Shown: positions 1 to 7,888 of the stretch, piece by piece
Numbering within the stretch: position 1 is the stretch's first letter
How the letters are laid out: each line of letters begins with the position of its first letter
Assembly (NCBI GenBank): GCA_016735415.1
Contig: JAERRP010000202.1
Location: 1 to 15,092 of the forward strand
Source of the DNA: Desulfobacterales bacterium
GTDB taxonomy: Bacteria > Desulfobacterota > Desulfobacteria > Desulfobacterales > UBA5852
Direction: 5' to 3'
DNA length: 15,092 nt
Made by a program: the position numbers and the translations under genes
The notes under the pieces: model-generated
The model's database searches: none
What the model saw: the letters and a program-made list of their open reading frames with translations, nothing else
Told to the model about the DNA's origin: nothing

Positions 1-1650
<1,650 letters not shown>

Positions 1651-1830
1651 GCGGCCTGACGTTTTTCAACACCCTTATAAATTCTCTTACCAGACCTGAC
1701 AGACAACCATCCGTTCGCCTGAGGCTTGCGCAATATTTGAAATCGAGGCGCAAGGTTAACAGACGTTAGACGACCAATGGCAGGATTGGATGAAAATTGC
1801 TTGGGGACGCTCATTCGGAAGGAGGTTTTT
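1651..1830. other. Intergenic region between pyrG and the DUF3179 gene
   Basis: This 180-bp gap contains a 7-bp inverted repeat, CTTGCGC (1725-1731) and GCGCAAG (1748-1754), with a 16-nt loop. No T-run follows it, so it is not a clear pyrG terminator. It could instead be a control element for the downstream gene. I see no strong sigma-70 or sigma-54 promoter. Confidence 0.3.
1819..1825 (+). promoter_or_regulatory. Strong Shine-Dalgarno of the DUF3179 gene
   Basis: AAGGAGG lies 5 nt before the ATG at 1831. This near-perfect ribosome binding site decides the start. The upstream in-frame ATG at 1777 has no such site and would put 18 hydrophilic residues ahead of the signal peptide. Confidence 0.8.
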
Positions 1831-2472
1831 ATGAAATCCCTTAAAACGATCGCCTGGGCGACGTTGATCATAGCCCTGCTTGGCCTCGGCTTTTCATTAG
1901 AGGGTAGCGCCGGGGTCGTCCGGAAAGGCGATAACATCTTTCTCGTGGATCGCACAGGTGAACAATGGGACATCACCCAGGCCGTATCCATTGGGTTCAA
2001 CCCCTCCGGGTTTCAATTCGGAATCGGACGGGATGCCATCCGGCCGCTGGATGCGTCCAGTCTCGAGAACAGCTCGAAGGGTCTCGATGCCAACGCCCGT
2101 GTGATCGGTGTCGAAAACGGGTCCGAGGCCCACGCTTATGTCATCCGCAAACTGACGCGCCATGAAATCGCCAACACCCGGCTGGGTGCGGTTCCCATTG
2201 CGGCCGCCTACTGACCGCTGGTGGATCTGGCCGCTGTGTACAGCCGGCAAATCGATGACAGGACGCTCACATTGGCGCCTTCGGGATGGACCTATAAAAG
2301 CACCTTCGTTCTTTACGACAAGGAAAGCGGAACGCTCTGGTATCCTTATGAAAAGGGGCTGATGGGAATTCAGGGCTATTTTTTCAAGAGATGGTTGCCG
2401 GAAATTGATTCGGCCGACACGCGCTGGGAAGCGTGGGAGAAACAGCACCCGCAAACCGAAGTGCTTCGATGA
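1831..2472 (+). CDS. DUF3179-family secreted protein, putative selenoprotein (in-frame TGA = Sec128)
   Basis: Read through the TGA at 2212-2214 this is a 213-residue protein. Residues 1-28 form a signal peptide (KSLK, then a hydrophobic core ending GSAG), so it acts in the periplasm or at the envelope. The rest follows the DUF3179 pattern: VIGVENGSEAHAYVI (about 93-107), RHEIAN, PIAAAY-stop-PLVD at 122-132, SGWTYKSTFVLYDKESGTLW (about 151-170), and a WEAWEKQHPQTEVLR C-terminus. DUF3179 proteins normally read TYCPL or similar at this point, so the stop falls on the conserved Cys. Homology runs on in the same frame for 85 codons to a TGA at 2470-2472, which argues for recoding rather than termination. 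TGA is an ordinary stop elsewhere in the window (pqiB, pqiC), so the code is not reassigned. A SECIS-like hairpin follows (2224-2253). The protein has no Cys residue. The family's biochemical role is unknown; a redox role for the Sec is inference. Alternative: a recent TGC/TGT-to-TGA nonsense mutation. Confidence 0.82.
2212..2214 (+). other. In-frame TGA, predicted selenocysteine codon
   Basis: The codon context is gcc-gcc-tac-TGA-ccg-ctg, that is A-A-Y-(U)-P-L. It occupies the first Cys position of the CPL(C/T) motif typical of DUF3179. The reading frame on both sides is continuous with the family. Confidence 0.78.
2224..2253 (+). promoter_or_regulatory. Candidate bacterial SECIS hairpin
   Basis: The upper stem pairs 2230-2236 (GCCGCTG) with 2241-2248 (CAGCCGGC), giving seven base pairs with C2245 bulged. 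The apical loop is UGUA (2237-2240). A lower stem of three pairs (GAT 2224-2226 with ATC 2251-2253) is separated from it by a small internal loop. The apical loop begins 23 nt after the UGA and has a G at its second position. Both fit the published bacterial SECIS model: loop 16-37 nt from UGA and a G among the first two loop bases. It lies inside the coding sequence, as SelB-dependent bacterial elements do. It was found by eye; no folding energy was computed. Confidence 0.6.
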
Positions 2473-2475
2473 CTT

Positions 2476-2508
2476 TGGCGGCACGGAGCTGTCAGCCGTC
2501 CGGCGCCA
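2476..2508. terminator. Possible hairpin terminator between convergent genes
   Basis: TGGCG (2476-2480) pairs with CGCCA (2504-2508) and ACGG (2483-2486) with CCGT (2496-2499), around a 9-nt loop with a small internal loop. It sits just after the DUF3179 stop in the 83-bp gap facing the convergent DUF2784 gene. No T-run follows, so it is a weak candidate. Confidence 0.3.
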
Positions 2509-2555
2509 CCAGATCGCATTCAGGCCAGCCTTCCTGCCCGCCGGCGGATTTGTTT

Positions 2556-2924
2556 TCATTTCCCGGCCCGGGATTTCCGCAGCACAAGCGTGTAGGCTAT
2601 GAGGTTGATCACCAGCACCACGACCCCCAGGCCGATCTGGAATCCGCGGGTCAGGTTGTGGGGGTAAATGACGGGTATGAGGTAGTATTCGATGAAGCCA
2701 CCGGCGTAGCCTTCCTGGCCGGCACAGCGCCGCAGGTATACTTCCAGAGGGGTGAGAGGGCAGATCCAGCCGGCCAGTTCAATGGCCATGGCCCAGAAGG
2801 CGCAGGGCAGATGCACCCAAATCAGGAATCGCCAGCGCAGGGCCGCAAAAGCGCCGGCAACGGCGAAAACGATAAAGACGAGATGAATGACCAGGACCGC
2901 GTCGGCCAGGATGCGGCAGGTCAT
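2556..2924 (-). CDS. DUF2784 family small membrane protein
   Basis: 122 residues with three clear hydrophobic segments, at about 4-28, 35-57 and 96-118, so it is an inner membrane protein. The motifs GWICPLTPLE, GFIEYYLIPVIYP and a final long TM helix are characteristic of DUF2784, whose function is unknown. I chose the ATG at 2924 because TM1 begins almost immediately after it and family members start here. The in-frame extension to 3029 is hydrophilic and would run into the upstream protease gene. It is the last gene of the minus-strand run, 82 bp after the protease stop. Confidence 0.85.
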   Translation of the reverse strand: MTCRILADAVLVIHLVFIVFAVAGAFAALRWRFLIWVHLPCAFWAMAIELAGWICPLTPLEVYLRRCAGQEGYAGGFIEYYLIPVIYPHNLTRGFQIGLGVVVLVINLIAYTLVLRKSRAGK

Positions 2925-3006
2925 GACCGGCCGGCCCCGAAGGGGGCGCTCGATCTGATAGAAAGTGGCATCGGGGTTGCTGTTTTGTAAACGCTGCGGC
3001 CGTCCA

Positions 3007-3732
3007 TCACCGGTTCCAGACAATAACACGGCGGTCCATGTCCAGAGTGTAGTCGAAATTCCTCAAAATATTCATGCCAAGCAGCCCCTGGTGGCCCTGG
3101 CCGGGGCTTTCATCACGGATAATGGCCACCTGTACACCCCTGATCCGGTACGGTCCCACCAGGATGTAATCCACTTTGGCCATGCGTACGGGAATGCGGC
3201 TGCCGCCGACCACGGTGGCCTCCCGGTTCTCCGTACCCGTCAGCATGATCTGACGGGCGGCTTTGCGGTGCAGGATGGTGAAACTGGCGCCCGTGTCGAG
3301 CAGCAGATGCGTCTTCACCTGCCGGCCGCGATAGCCGATCGTGACCGGTACCAGCACCTGGTGGCCATTGATGATTACCGGGGTTTCCAGGGCGCTGTGG
3401 TCGGATGGCGAGATGCCGTTCAAGGCCCCGCGGTCGGGCGTGGCCGCCGGCGCTTCTTCCCGCCGGCGGGCTTCATTCAAACGACGCCGCTTTTCTGAAT
3501 CGGAGAGTTGATCCTTTTCTTCCTGGTAAACCCGCAGGGTGCCCAGTTGGGATTCCGGAATATGGCTTGGGTCTTCGACGAAATGGACCTGCCCCTTCGC
3601 GTCGGTGTAGCGATAGAACTCGGCTGCCGCCGGCAGGGCCAGAAACAGGGCCACAACGGAAACCCACACCCAGCGCAGACCTGGCCGTCGAGAAGACCAT
3701 CGGGATTCAGGCCGCTGTCTAATTGGCCGCAT
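3007..3732 (-). CDS. Exported DUF4124 / retropepsin-like aspartic protease
   Basis: 241 residues. After a basic N-terminus comes a signal peptide or membrane anchor (about 21-37, ending LPAAA). A DUF4124 segment follows (EFYRYTDAKGQVHFVEDP, about 38-55), then a charged, probably coiled-coil stretch (71-93, EEKDQLSDSEKRRRLNEA). The C-terminal half (about 118-241) is a retropepsin-like fold with the catalytic LLLDTGAS motif (Asp146) and a late GLLGMNILRNF motif typical of this group. Such single-Asp domains act as dimers, so a periplasmic peptidase is expected; its substrate is unknown. The ATG at 3732 has AGGAAAGG 7 nt upstream and overlaps the acyltransferase stop by 14 bp, indicating translational coupling. 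The longer reading to 3807 would add 25 residues before the basic N-terminus and lies inside the upstream gene. Confidence 0.87.
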   Translation of the reverse strand: MRPIRQRPESRWSSRRPGLRWVWVSVVALFLALPAAAEFYRYTDAKGQVHFVEDPSHIPESQLGTLRVYQEEKDQLSDSEKRRRLNEARRREEAPAATPDRGALNGISPSDHSALETPVIINGHQVLVPVTIGYRGRQVKTHLLLDTGASFTILHRKAARQIMLTGTENREATVVGGSRIPVRMAKVDYILVGPYRIRGVQVAIIRDESPGQGHQGLLGMNILRNFDYTLDMDRRVIVWNR

Positions 3733-5188
3733 CGGGAAACCTTTCCTTCGCATCCCGTCCCGGGGCCGCCCCTTCGCCCGTGGCCCCGGCAGCAATCGAA
3801 TTGGCATAATAACGCATAATGTCTTCCACGGCGGTGTTCATGCGATAGCGGCCTTCTTCTTCCTCGATAAAATAGCGTGTGCGCATAAGGCTGAGGGCGC
3901 CGGCCACATACTGCGGCAGCCGGTTTCTTCCAGGCTGGTAGATTTTAAAGCCGCGTTCGGCGATGGTGTCCAGCAGTTCGCCGGTCTTGTGCTCGATTTC
4001 AGCCGCCGACATCCAGTCCTGCGGATGGGCGCAAAAAACGGCCGCTAACAGCGGCACCGGCAGGACTGCCACTTCCCTACGGATACCTTCCATCAGATTC
4101 CCGGCGAGCTGCTCCACGGCTGCAAAGCGCTCGGGACGCGGCATACGGCGAAAATTGCAGTCATGCGCCCGGCAATAGGCTTTGACGGAAACGGGCGTAC
4201 CGAAATTAACACAGGCATAGCCGAAACGCTGCCAGCGGCTGACCCCCATCAACCAGAAACTTTTGAGGATGAAACCGATTGTGGTGCGAAAGACAAACCA
4301 GGTGCTGCGCCCGCCCGCTTCGGGGTCGAGGGCGTAGAGCAGGCTGCGGTCTTCGATCACCCGGTCGTAGTTGATGCCCACCGGAATGAAAATGACATCG
4401 CGGTCCTGGGCCGGGTCGAAGTCGCGCAGCATGTAGTCCAGGAACCCCAGCTTGGGTTTCCTGAGCCGACCGTCGCGACTGAGGCCACCTTCCAGGAACA
4501 CGGCCTGGCAGACCCCTTCATGGGTCGCCATGCTGATGTAGCGTTTCAATACGCAGCGATAGAGCGCGTTGCCCGAATTACGCCGCACAAAAAAAGCCCC
4601 CATGGACCGAATCAGGGTCTGCAGGGGCCAGATCCGGGCCCACTCCCCCACCGCATAGGAAAGCGTGGTGCGCTCGGCCGCCAGAAAAGCCACCAGGATG
4701 TAGTCCATATTGCTGCGGTGATTCATGACAAACACCACCGTGGCATCTTCCGGGATGACCGCGAACTCTTCGTTGTCCGCCAGACCGATCCGCACGTGGT
4801 AGAGCAGCCGCGCCACCCGTTTGGCAATCCAGTAGCCGATGCGGAAATACAGATAGGCGTTGAAGGCCGGCACGATCTCACGGGCGTATTTGAGAACCTG
4901 GGCCTGGACCAGTTCGAGGGGTTCGTTGTTCTCGCGGGACATCTTCTGGGCGACTTCGAGAACCTGGGGGGCATAGGCCAGGCGGTCGATCAGCACCTGT
5001 CGTTTGGTCAACTGGAAGGGACGGATTTCGATATTCAGCCGCTGGCCGATTTCATCCACCACCCGGTTGATGCGCCGGCGCCAGAACCAGCGCACACTGG
5101 GGATGAAAAGGCGATCGAGCAGGGCCAGCCCGGCCAGCGCCAGTATCAGGATAAACAGCCACCACGGCAAAAAGATCTCGGAACCCAT
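3719..5188 (-). CDS. PlsB-like membrane glycerol-phosphate acyltransferase
   Basis: 489 residues. An N-terminal TM helix (about 8-25) is followed by a basic helical stretch, then the acyltransferase core with all four blocks. Block I is NHRSNMDY (His157, Asp162, the HX4D dyad), block II GAFFVRRNSGN (197-207), block III FLEGGLSRDGRLRKPKLG (231-248) and block IV IPVGINYDRV (268-277). Blocks II and III resemble E. coli PlsB (glycerol-3-phosphate acyltransferase) more than PlsC. The protein is far shorter than the 807-residue E. coli PlsB, and the acyl donor and exact acceptor cannot be read from sequence. A C-terminal extension (about 340-489) follows the core. Start: ATG 5188, directly before the TM helix. 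A GTG at 5221 would add 11 residues. It overlaps the following protease gene by 14 bp. Likely role: phospholipid acylation at the inner membrane. Confidence 0.88.
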   Translation of the reverse strand: MGSEIFLPWWLFILILALAGLALLDRLFIPSVRWFWRRRINRVVDEIGQRLNIEIRPFQLTKRQVLIDRLAYAPQVLEVAQKMSRENNEPLELVQAQVLKYAREIVPAFNAYLYFRIGYWIAKRVARLLYHVRIGLADNEEFAVIPEDATVVFVMNHRSNMDYILVAFLAAERTTLSYAVGEWARIWPLQTLIRSMGAFFVRRNSGNALYRCVLKRYISMATHEGVCQAVFLEGGLSRDGRLRKPKLGFLDYMLRDFDPAQDRDVIFIPVGINYDRVIEDRSLLYALDPEAGGRSTWFVFRTTIGFILKSFWLMGVSRWQRFGYACVNFGTPVSVKAYCRAHDCNFRRMPRPERFAAVEQLAGNLMEGIRREVAVLPVPLLAAVFCAHPQDWMSAAEIEHKTGELLDTIAERGFKIYQPGRNRLPQYVAGALSLMRTRYFIEEEEGRYRMNTAVEDIMRYYANSIAAGATGEGAAPGRDAKERFPDAAN

Positions 5189-5238
5189 GAAACGCAGTAT
5201 CCCTTCTGTGCAAGGGCGCACTATTTCTTAACCGGCCG

Positions 5239-5859
5239 CTAACCGGAAGCGTCGTGCGGTCGGGGCTGGCGGCGTTGAATGGCTTTGACGACAACGGGGC
5301 GAACGGATTCCGCCGATACGATTCCGCGGAAACGGATATGGTCGAGTTCCGGGAACGCTTCCCCATTATACAGCACAACCAGGCCGTCCGCCAGAGGCGG
5401 GCTCAGTTGCGGCTGCATCAGGGTAGCGGCCAGCAGGTAGTAAGTGGTCTGACCGCCGGCGGAGCCCTGGAAAAAATCGCGCCAGGCTGCCTGCCCGGGA
5501 TCGTGCAGGTTGACGGCCACCACGTGCAAGGGACGATGGGGTAAAGCGATTGTGTAAACGCCTATCACTTCGATGCGGATGCCCGCCGCCGCCGGTTCCT
5601 GGCCGTCGCCAAAGTAGGAACGGTTCAATTGATCGGCCAGCCGCTGGAGGGTCTCCTTGCGCGCTGTGTCCGCTTCGGCAGGAAAAAGGTGACCCGGCGC
5701 CAGATAGTGGTTGGCATCCGGGGTGAAGGTCAACAGTTCAGCCGGCCCGAGGGGCCTGTCGGGAGAAGCCGGCGGCGGCGCGGGAGAATTCGGGCAGCCG
5801 CACAAGCCCAGGCCAACGGTCAGCAACAGGAGAAATCGGACCGGTTTCAGGCCTGGCAT
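5239..5859 (-). CDS. Hypothetical lipoprotein
   Basis: 206 residues, not assigned to a family. A signal peptide with a Leu-rich core (about 7-19) ends in LGLCGC, a plausible lipobox with Cys22 as the lipidated residue. A Pro-rich linker follows (PAPPPASPDRP), so the mature protein is probably membrane-anchored and faces the periplasm. The body is mixed alpha/beta with no visible catalytic motif (ADQLNRSYFGDGQ, VIGVYTIALPHRPLHVVAVN, TTYYLLAATLMQPQ). It lies 50 bp upstream of the acyltransferase start and 48 bp downstream of the previous gene, so it is likely cotranscribed. The ATG at 5859 was chosen because the signal peptide follows; its ribosome site is weak. Confidence 0.75.
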   Translation of the reverse strand: MPGLKPVRFLLLLTVGLGLCGCPNSPAPPPASPDRPLGPAELLTFTPDANHYLAPGHLFPAEADTARKETLQRLADQLNRSYFGDGQEPAAAGIRIEVIGVYTIALPHRPLHVVAVNLHDPGQAAWRDFFQGSAGGQTTYYLLAATLMQPQLSPPLADGLVVLYNGEAFPELDHIRFRGIVSAESVRPVVVKAIQRRQPRPHDASG

Positions 5860-5907
5860 GAGGGCCGCCCGCTGATCCTGTCGGCGTCATTACGGTTGAT
5901 CGTATGA

Positions 5908-6306
5908 TCAGTTCCGGAATTCCAGGAAAAGCTTTTCGTTGTTGCCGTCAATTTCGGGCTCATTGTTCTTCCAGTCGTAAATCCGGCAGGCATTGCTCTG
6001 GTCGGACGGGATGGAGCAGCCGATAAAGGGCATGAGGGGATCACCGGCCGTGGATTTGAGATTCAGCATCAGGGCCTGGGTACGCGGAAAACGGTCGAGC
6101 TCGAGGAGCTGGATGAAAAAAATGCTGGTATGCCCCTCGAAGAAATCGCCCTTTTCGCGCAGTTCTTCAATACGCACCTTGAATTTGCGAAAAGCCACAT
6201 CACCGTTCTGGGATTCGATAATCAGGTCGAATTCGCCGTGCCGGCGATCACTTTCTTCAATTTCCTGCTGGTTGGTCAGATAGTAGAACTTACCGATAAA
6301 AATCAT
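5908..6306 (-). CDS. Conserved-looking hypothetical protein, possibly first gene of an envelope operon
   Basis: 132 residues with no signal peptide or TM helix, so probably cytosolic. I do not recognise a family. It begins MIFIGKFYYLTNQQEIEESD. An acidic/basic alternating middle (EFDLIIESQNGDVAFRKF, KVRIEELREKGDFFEGHTS) is followed by a segment with two Cys (FIGCSIP and NACRIYDW). The start is firm: AGGAG lies 9 nt before the ATG at 6306. It leads the five-gene minus-strand run (6306 to 2556) and is divergent from the EF-hand lipoprotein across a 264-bp intergenic region. Confidence 0.75.
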   Translation of the reverse strand: MIFIGKFYYLTNQQEIEESDRRHGEFDLIIESQNGDVAFRKFKVRIEELREKGDFFEGHTSIFFIQLLELDRFPRTQALMLNLKSTAGDPLMPFIGCSIPSDQSNACRIYDWKNNEPEIDGNNEKLFLEFRN

Positions 6307-6570
6307 CTCCGATCTCCTTCAGCTCGATTAGGCCGGCAGGCAATGGCGCCATGGGTCCGAGTGCTCCCGAAGGGCCTCACGTTTGACAGCAACCCGATTC
6401 ATGCCGGCGGCGGCTATTTCTTTTACCCCAACCGCCTCTGAACATCAACCGGTGTCCACCGGAAATGGCATCTTCAAAGTCGCGAGACGATTCGTCTGTT
6501 GCAGTCCCACCGCGGATCGCGTATGGTGGCGCCGATATAAAAACACGGATAACCGTCATCTGAAGTGAAA
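6307..6570. promoter_or_regulatory. Divergent intergenic region with candidate promoter and palindrome
   Basis: This 264-bp region separates the minus-strand run from the plus-strand EF-hand lipoprotein. For the plus strand, TTGCAG (6499-6504), a 17-nt spacer and TATGGT (6522-6527) form a weak sigma-70-like promoter. Just upstream lies a perfect inverted repeat, AGACGA-T-TCGTCT (6485-6497), which could be an operator. A palindrome ATGGCGCCAT (6343-6352) lies about 40 bp before the minus-strand ATG. No open frame here looks like a gene. Confidence 0.3.
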
Positions 6571-6819
6571 ATGATCAAGCCCTCCATGCTTATAACCGTT
6601 CTGGCCATTTTGCTGGTCGTCGGCTGTGCATCGGACCCTGTCCATTACGCCGAGTTCGGCGCCGTGGACCGCGATGAGAGCGACATTGTCGAATGGTATG
6701 AATTCAAAGCATTTTACCCCCAGGCCAGCCCCAAATCCTTCATGGAAGCCGACCAAAACAAGGACGGCGAAATATCCGCGGATGAATGGCACGATTATAT
6801 CGAACGCTACAGGCCCTGA
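6571..6819 (+). CDS. Small EF-hand lipoprotein
   Basis: 82 residues. The signal peptide (about 1-18) ends LVVGC, so Cys19 is the likely lipidated residue. Almost all of the mature part is two calcium-binding-type loops. The first, DRDESDIVEWYE (about 36-47), has acidic or polar ligands at loop positions 1, 3, 5 and 12. The second, DQNKDGEISADE (about 62-73), is a canonical EF-hand with Gly6 and Glu12. A paired EF-hand held at the membrane suggests Ca2+ binding in the envelope; the partner is unknown. ATG 6571 and GTG 6565 are both possible starts in the same frame; the ATG was preferred. There is no strong Shine-Dalgarno. The gene stands alone on its strand. Confidence 0.78.
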   Translation: MIKPSMLITVLAILLVVGCASDPVHYAEFGAVDRDESDIVEWYEFKAFYPQASPKSFMEADQNKDGEISADEWHDYIERYRP

Positions 6820-6831
6820 AACCGAAAGACC

Positions 6832-7220
6832 CTAAAAACCCGATAGATGGGGACATTCCCGACAGGCCGGCGGCGGCGGCAGTTTGTCCCGGAAGAGAAT
6901 TGCAAGACGGTCGACCGGACCGGCGGGTTGAGATACACGCAGGGGGAAACCGTGCCGTCCGCGCCCACAAAGGCCTGTGTCAGGGGATTCTTCGGGCAGA
7001 CGGCGGTCGGCTGGGGCCTCAGGGACGGCAGCACCAGTTCGACCCGGCGCCAGAGCGTTGCCAGGCGCAGCCCGAACAATTGGCCGGCCAGTATTTTTTC
7101 GTAAAGGGCCTCGTCCAGGTCGGCCGCCGCCCAGCGTTCCGGGTAATGGCCGTAAAGGCAGGTATGACAGCGTAGATTGCAGCGGCTGGTGATCTCGATC
7201 TGCAGGTGACGACATGCCAT
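6832..7220 (-). pseudogene. Decayed radical SAM/SPASM-type gene (internal deletion plus frameshift)
   Basis: The N-terminus is a clean radical SAM start: MACRHLQIEITSRCNLRCHTC, with CX3CX2C at Cys14, Cys18 and Cys21. After about 45 residues the sequence jumps to what looks like the C-terminal part of such enzymes (VCPKNPL, FVGADGTVSPCVYLNPPV). Most of the TIM barrel, some 200 residues, is therefore missing. Around 6912-6924, at a small CCGGTCCGGTC repeat, the frame changes: the remaining SPASM-like tail (ACRECPHLSGF, ending at the TAG at 6832-6834) is in a frame shifted by one. The gene lies 31 bp after the RHH-protein stop. A complete relative would be a peptide- or protein-modifying SAM enzyme. 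This copy cannot form a full barrel and is most likely dead, unless the assembly is wrong. Confidence 0.7.
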
Positions 7221-7251
7221 CAGCGGTGCATTTTCCCCTTTGTCAGGCCTT

Positions 7252-7848
7252 TTAGAATTCCTCGATGATCTTCCCCTTCTCGACATATTCCGCGATCGCG
7301 GCTTCGGCTTCGCGGCCGCTGTGGATGGTCTGCCGGAGGCTGTGATAAACGGGATCGTCCTCACCCAGGGTTTGGCGGACACCTTCCAGCAGTGCTTCCC
7401 CTTGGCGGACATGGGCCGACACTTTTTTGAGGATTTCCTTGCGGCGGCGGTGTTTTTTGCGTTCCTCCTCGATAACCGGCATGAGGCGCAGGATGGAATA
7501 TTCGACCAGGGCATCACGGGGCGCATCGAATTTTTCACAGGCGCCCTGGAGGAGACTCAGGGTCCGTCGGCTGAGAACGAATGTCTTCTGCACCCGGCTT
7601 GCGGGGCGATAGGCCCGCTCCTGGACCTGACGCGCAATCCGCGAAAGGGTCTGGGCATCCTCGATCAGGTGTTCGAACAAAGACTTCTGTTTGATACCCA
7701 GGTGAAAGGCCACCACACTGATGGTATCGATCGCCCTGGCGGTCAGGCGAAAGGTGGCGCGCACCGACTGCTTGCCCCGAAGATCCGACGAAGACGGCCG
7801 CGGGAGAAAAAGCGCGTCCAACTCTTTCAGCATGTTTTTTTCTTTCAT
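7252..7848 (-). CDS. Protein with two ribbon-helix-helix-like segments and a C-terminal coiled coil
   Basis: 198 residues, no family recognised. Two stretches each look like strand-helix-helix units of ribbon-helix-helix DNA-binding proteins. The first is VRATFRLTARAID then FHLGIKQKSLFEHLIEDA (about 29-66). The second is VQKTFVLSRRTLSLL then FDAPRDALVEYSILRLM (about 86-123). The remainder (about 126-198) is highly charged and helical (EEERKKHRRRKEILKKV), probably a coiled coil. RHH proteins usually bind DNA as dimers, so two units in one chain could make a single-chain pseudo-dimer; this is inference. The ATG at 7848 has GGGAGGG about 8 nt upstream. The alternative start at 7899 is a TTG without such a site. 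Possible role: transcription factor, perhaps autoregulatory. Confidence 0.7.
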   Translation of the reverse strand: MKEKNMLKELDALFLPRPSSSDLRGKQSVRATFRLTARAIDTISVVAFHLGIKQKSLFEHLIEDAQTLSRIARQVQERAYRPASRVQKTFVLSRRTLSLLQGACEKFDAPRDALVEYSILRLMPVIEEERKKHRRRKEILKKVSAHVRQGEALLEGVRQTLGEDDPVYHSLRQTIHSGREAEAAIAEYVEKGKIIEEF

Positions 7849-7888
7849 GCCTTTTCCCTCCCCAACGGTTTCAATTGATGCGAACTCT

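Noticed and set aside
1781..1800. Sigma-54-like promoter (TTGG...TTGC) upstream of the DUF3179 gene
   Set aside because: GG and GC are separated by 9 nt instead of the required 10, and the -24 element lacks the CAC that follows GG.
1777..1830. Start of the DUF3179 gene at ATG 1777
   Set aside because: AAGGAGG with 5-nt spacing marks ATG 1831, and the signal peptide begins there.
2221..2472. Independent gene starting at GTG 2221
   Set aside because: No Shine-Dalgarno, and its product is exactly the missing C-terminal half of the DUF3179 protein. Readthrough of the TGA explains it better.
2433..2990. 185-codon plus-strand open frame
   Set aside because: Antisense shadow of the DUF2784 gene; low-complexity polar composition and no ribosome site.
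4163..5242. 359-codon plus-strand open frame
   Set aside because: Antisense to the PlsB-like acyltransferase. The composition rich in His, Gln, Gly and Asp is typical of reverse-strand shadows in GC-rich DNA.
6832..7220. A deliberately compact radical SAM enzyme or programmed frameshift
   Set aside because: The barrel needed to hold S-adenosylmethionine is missing, and the shift site is a plain short repeat without a slippery heptamer. Decay is simpler.
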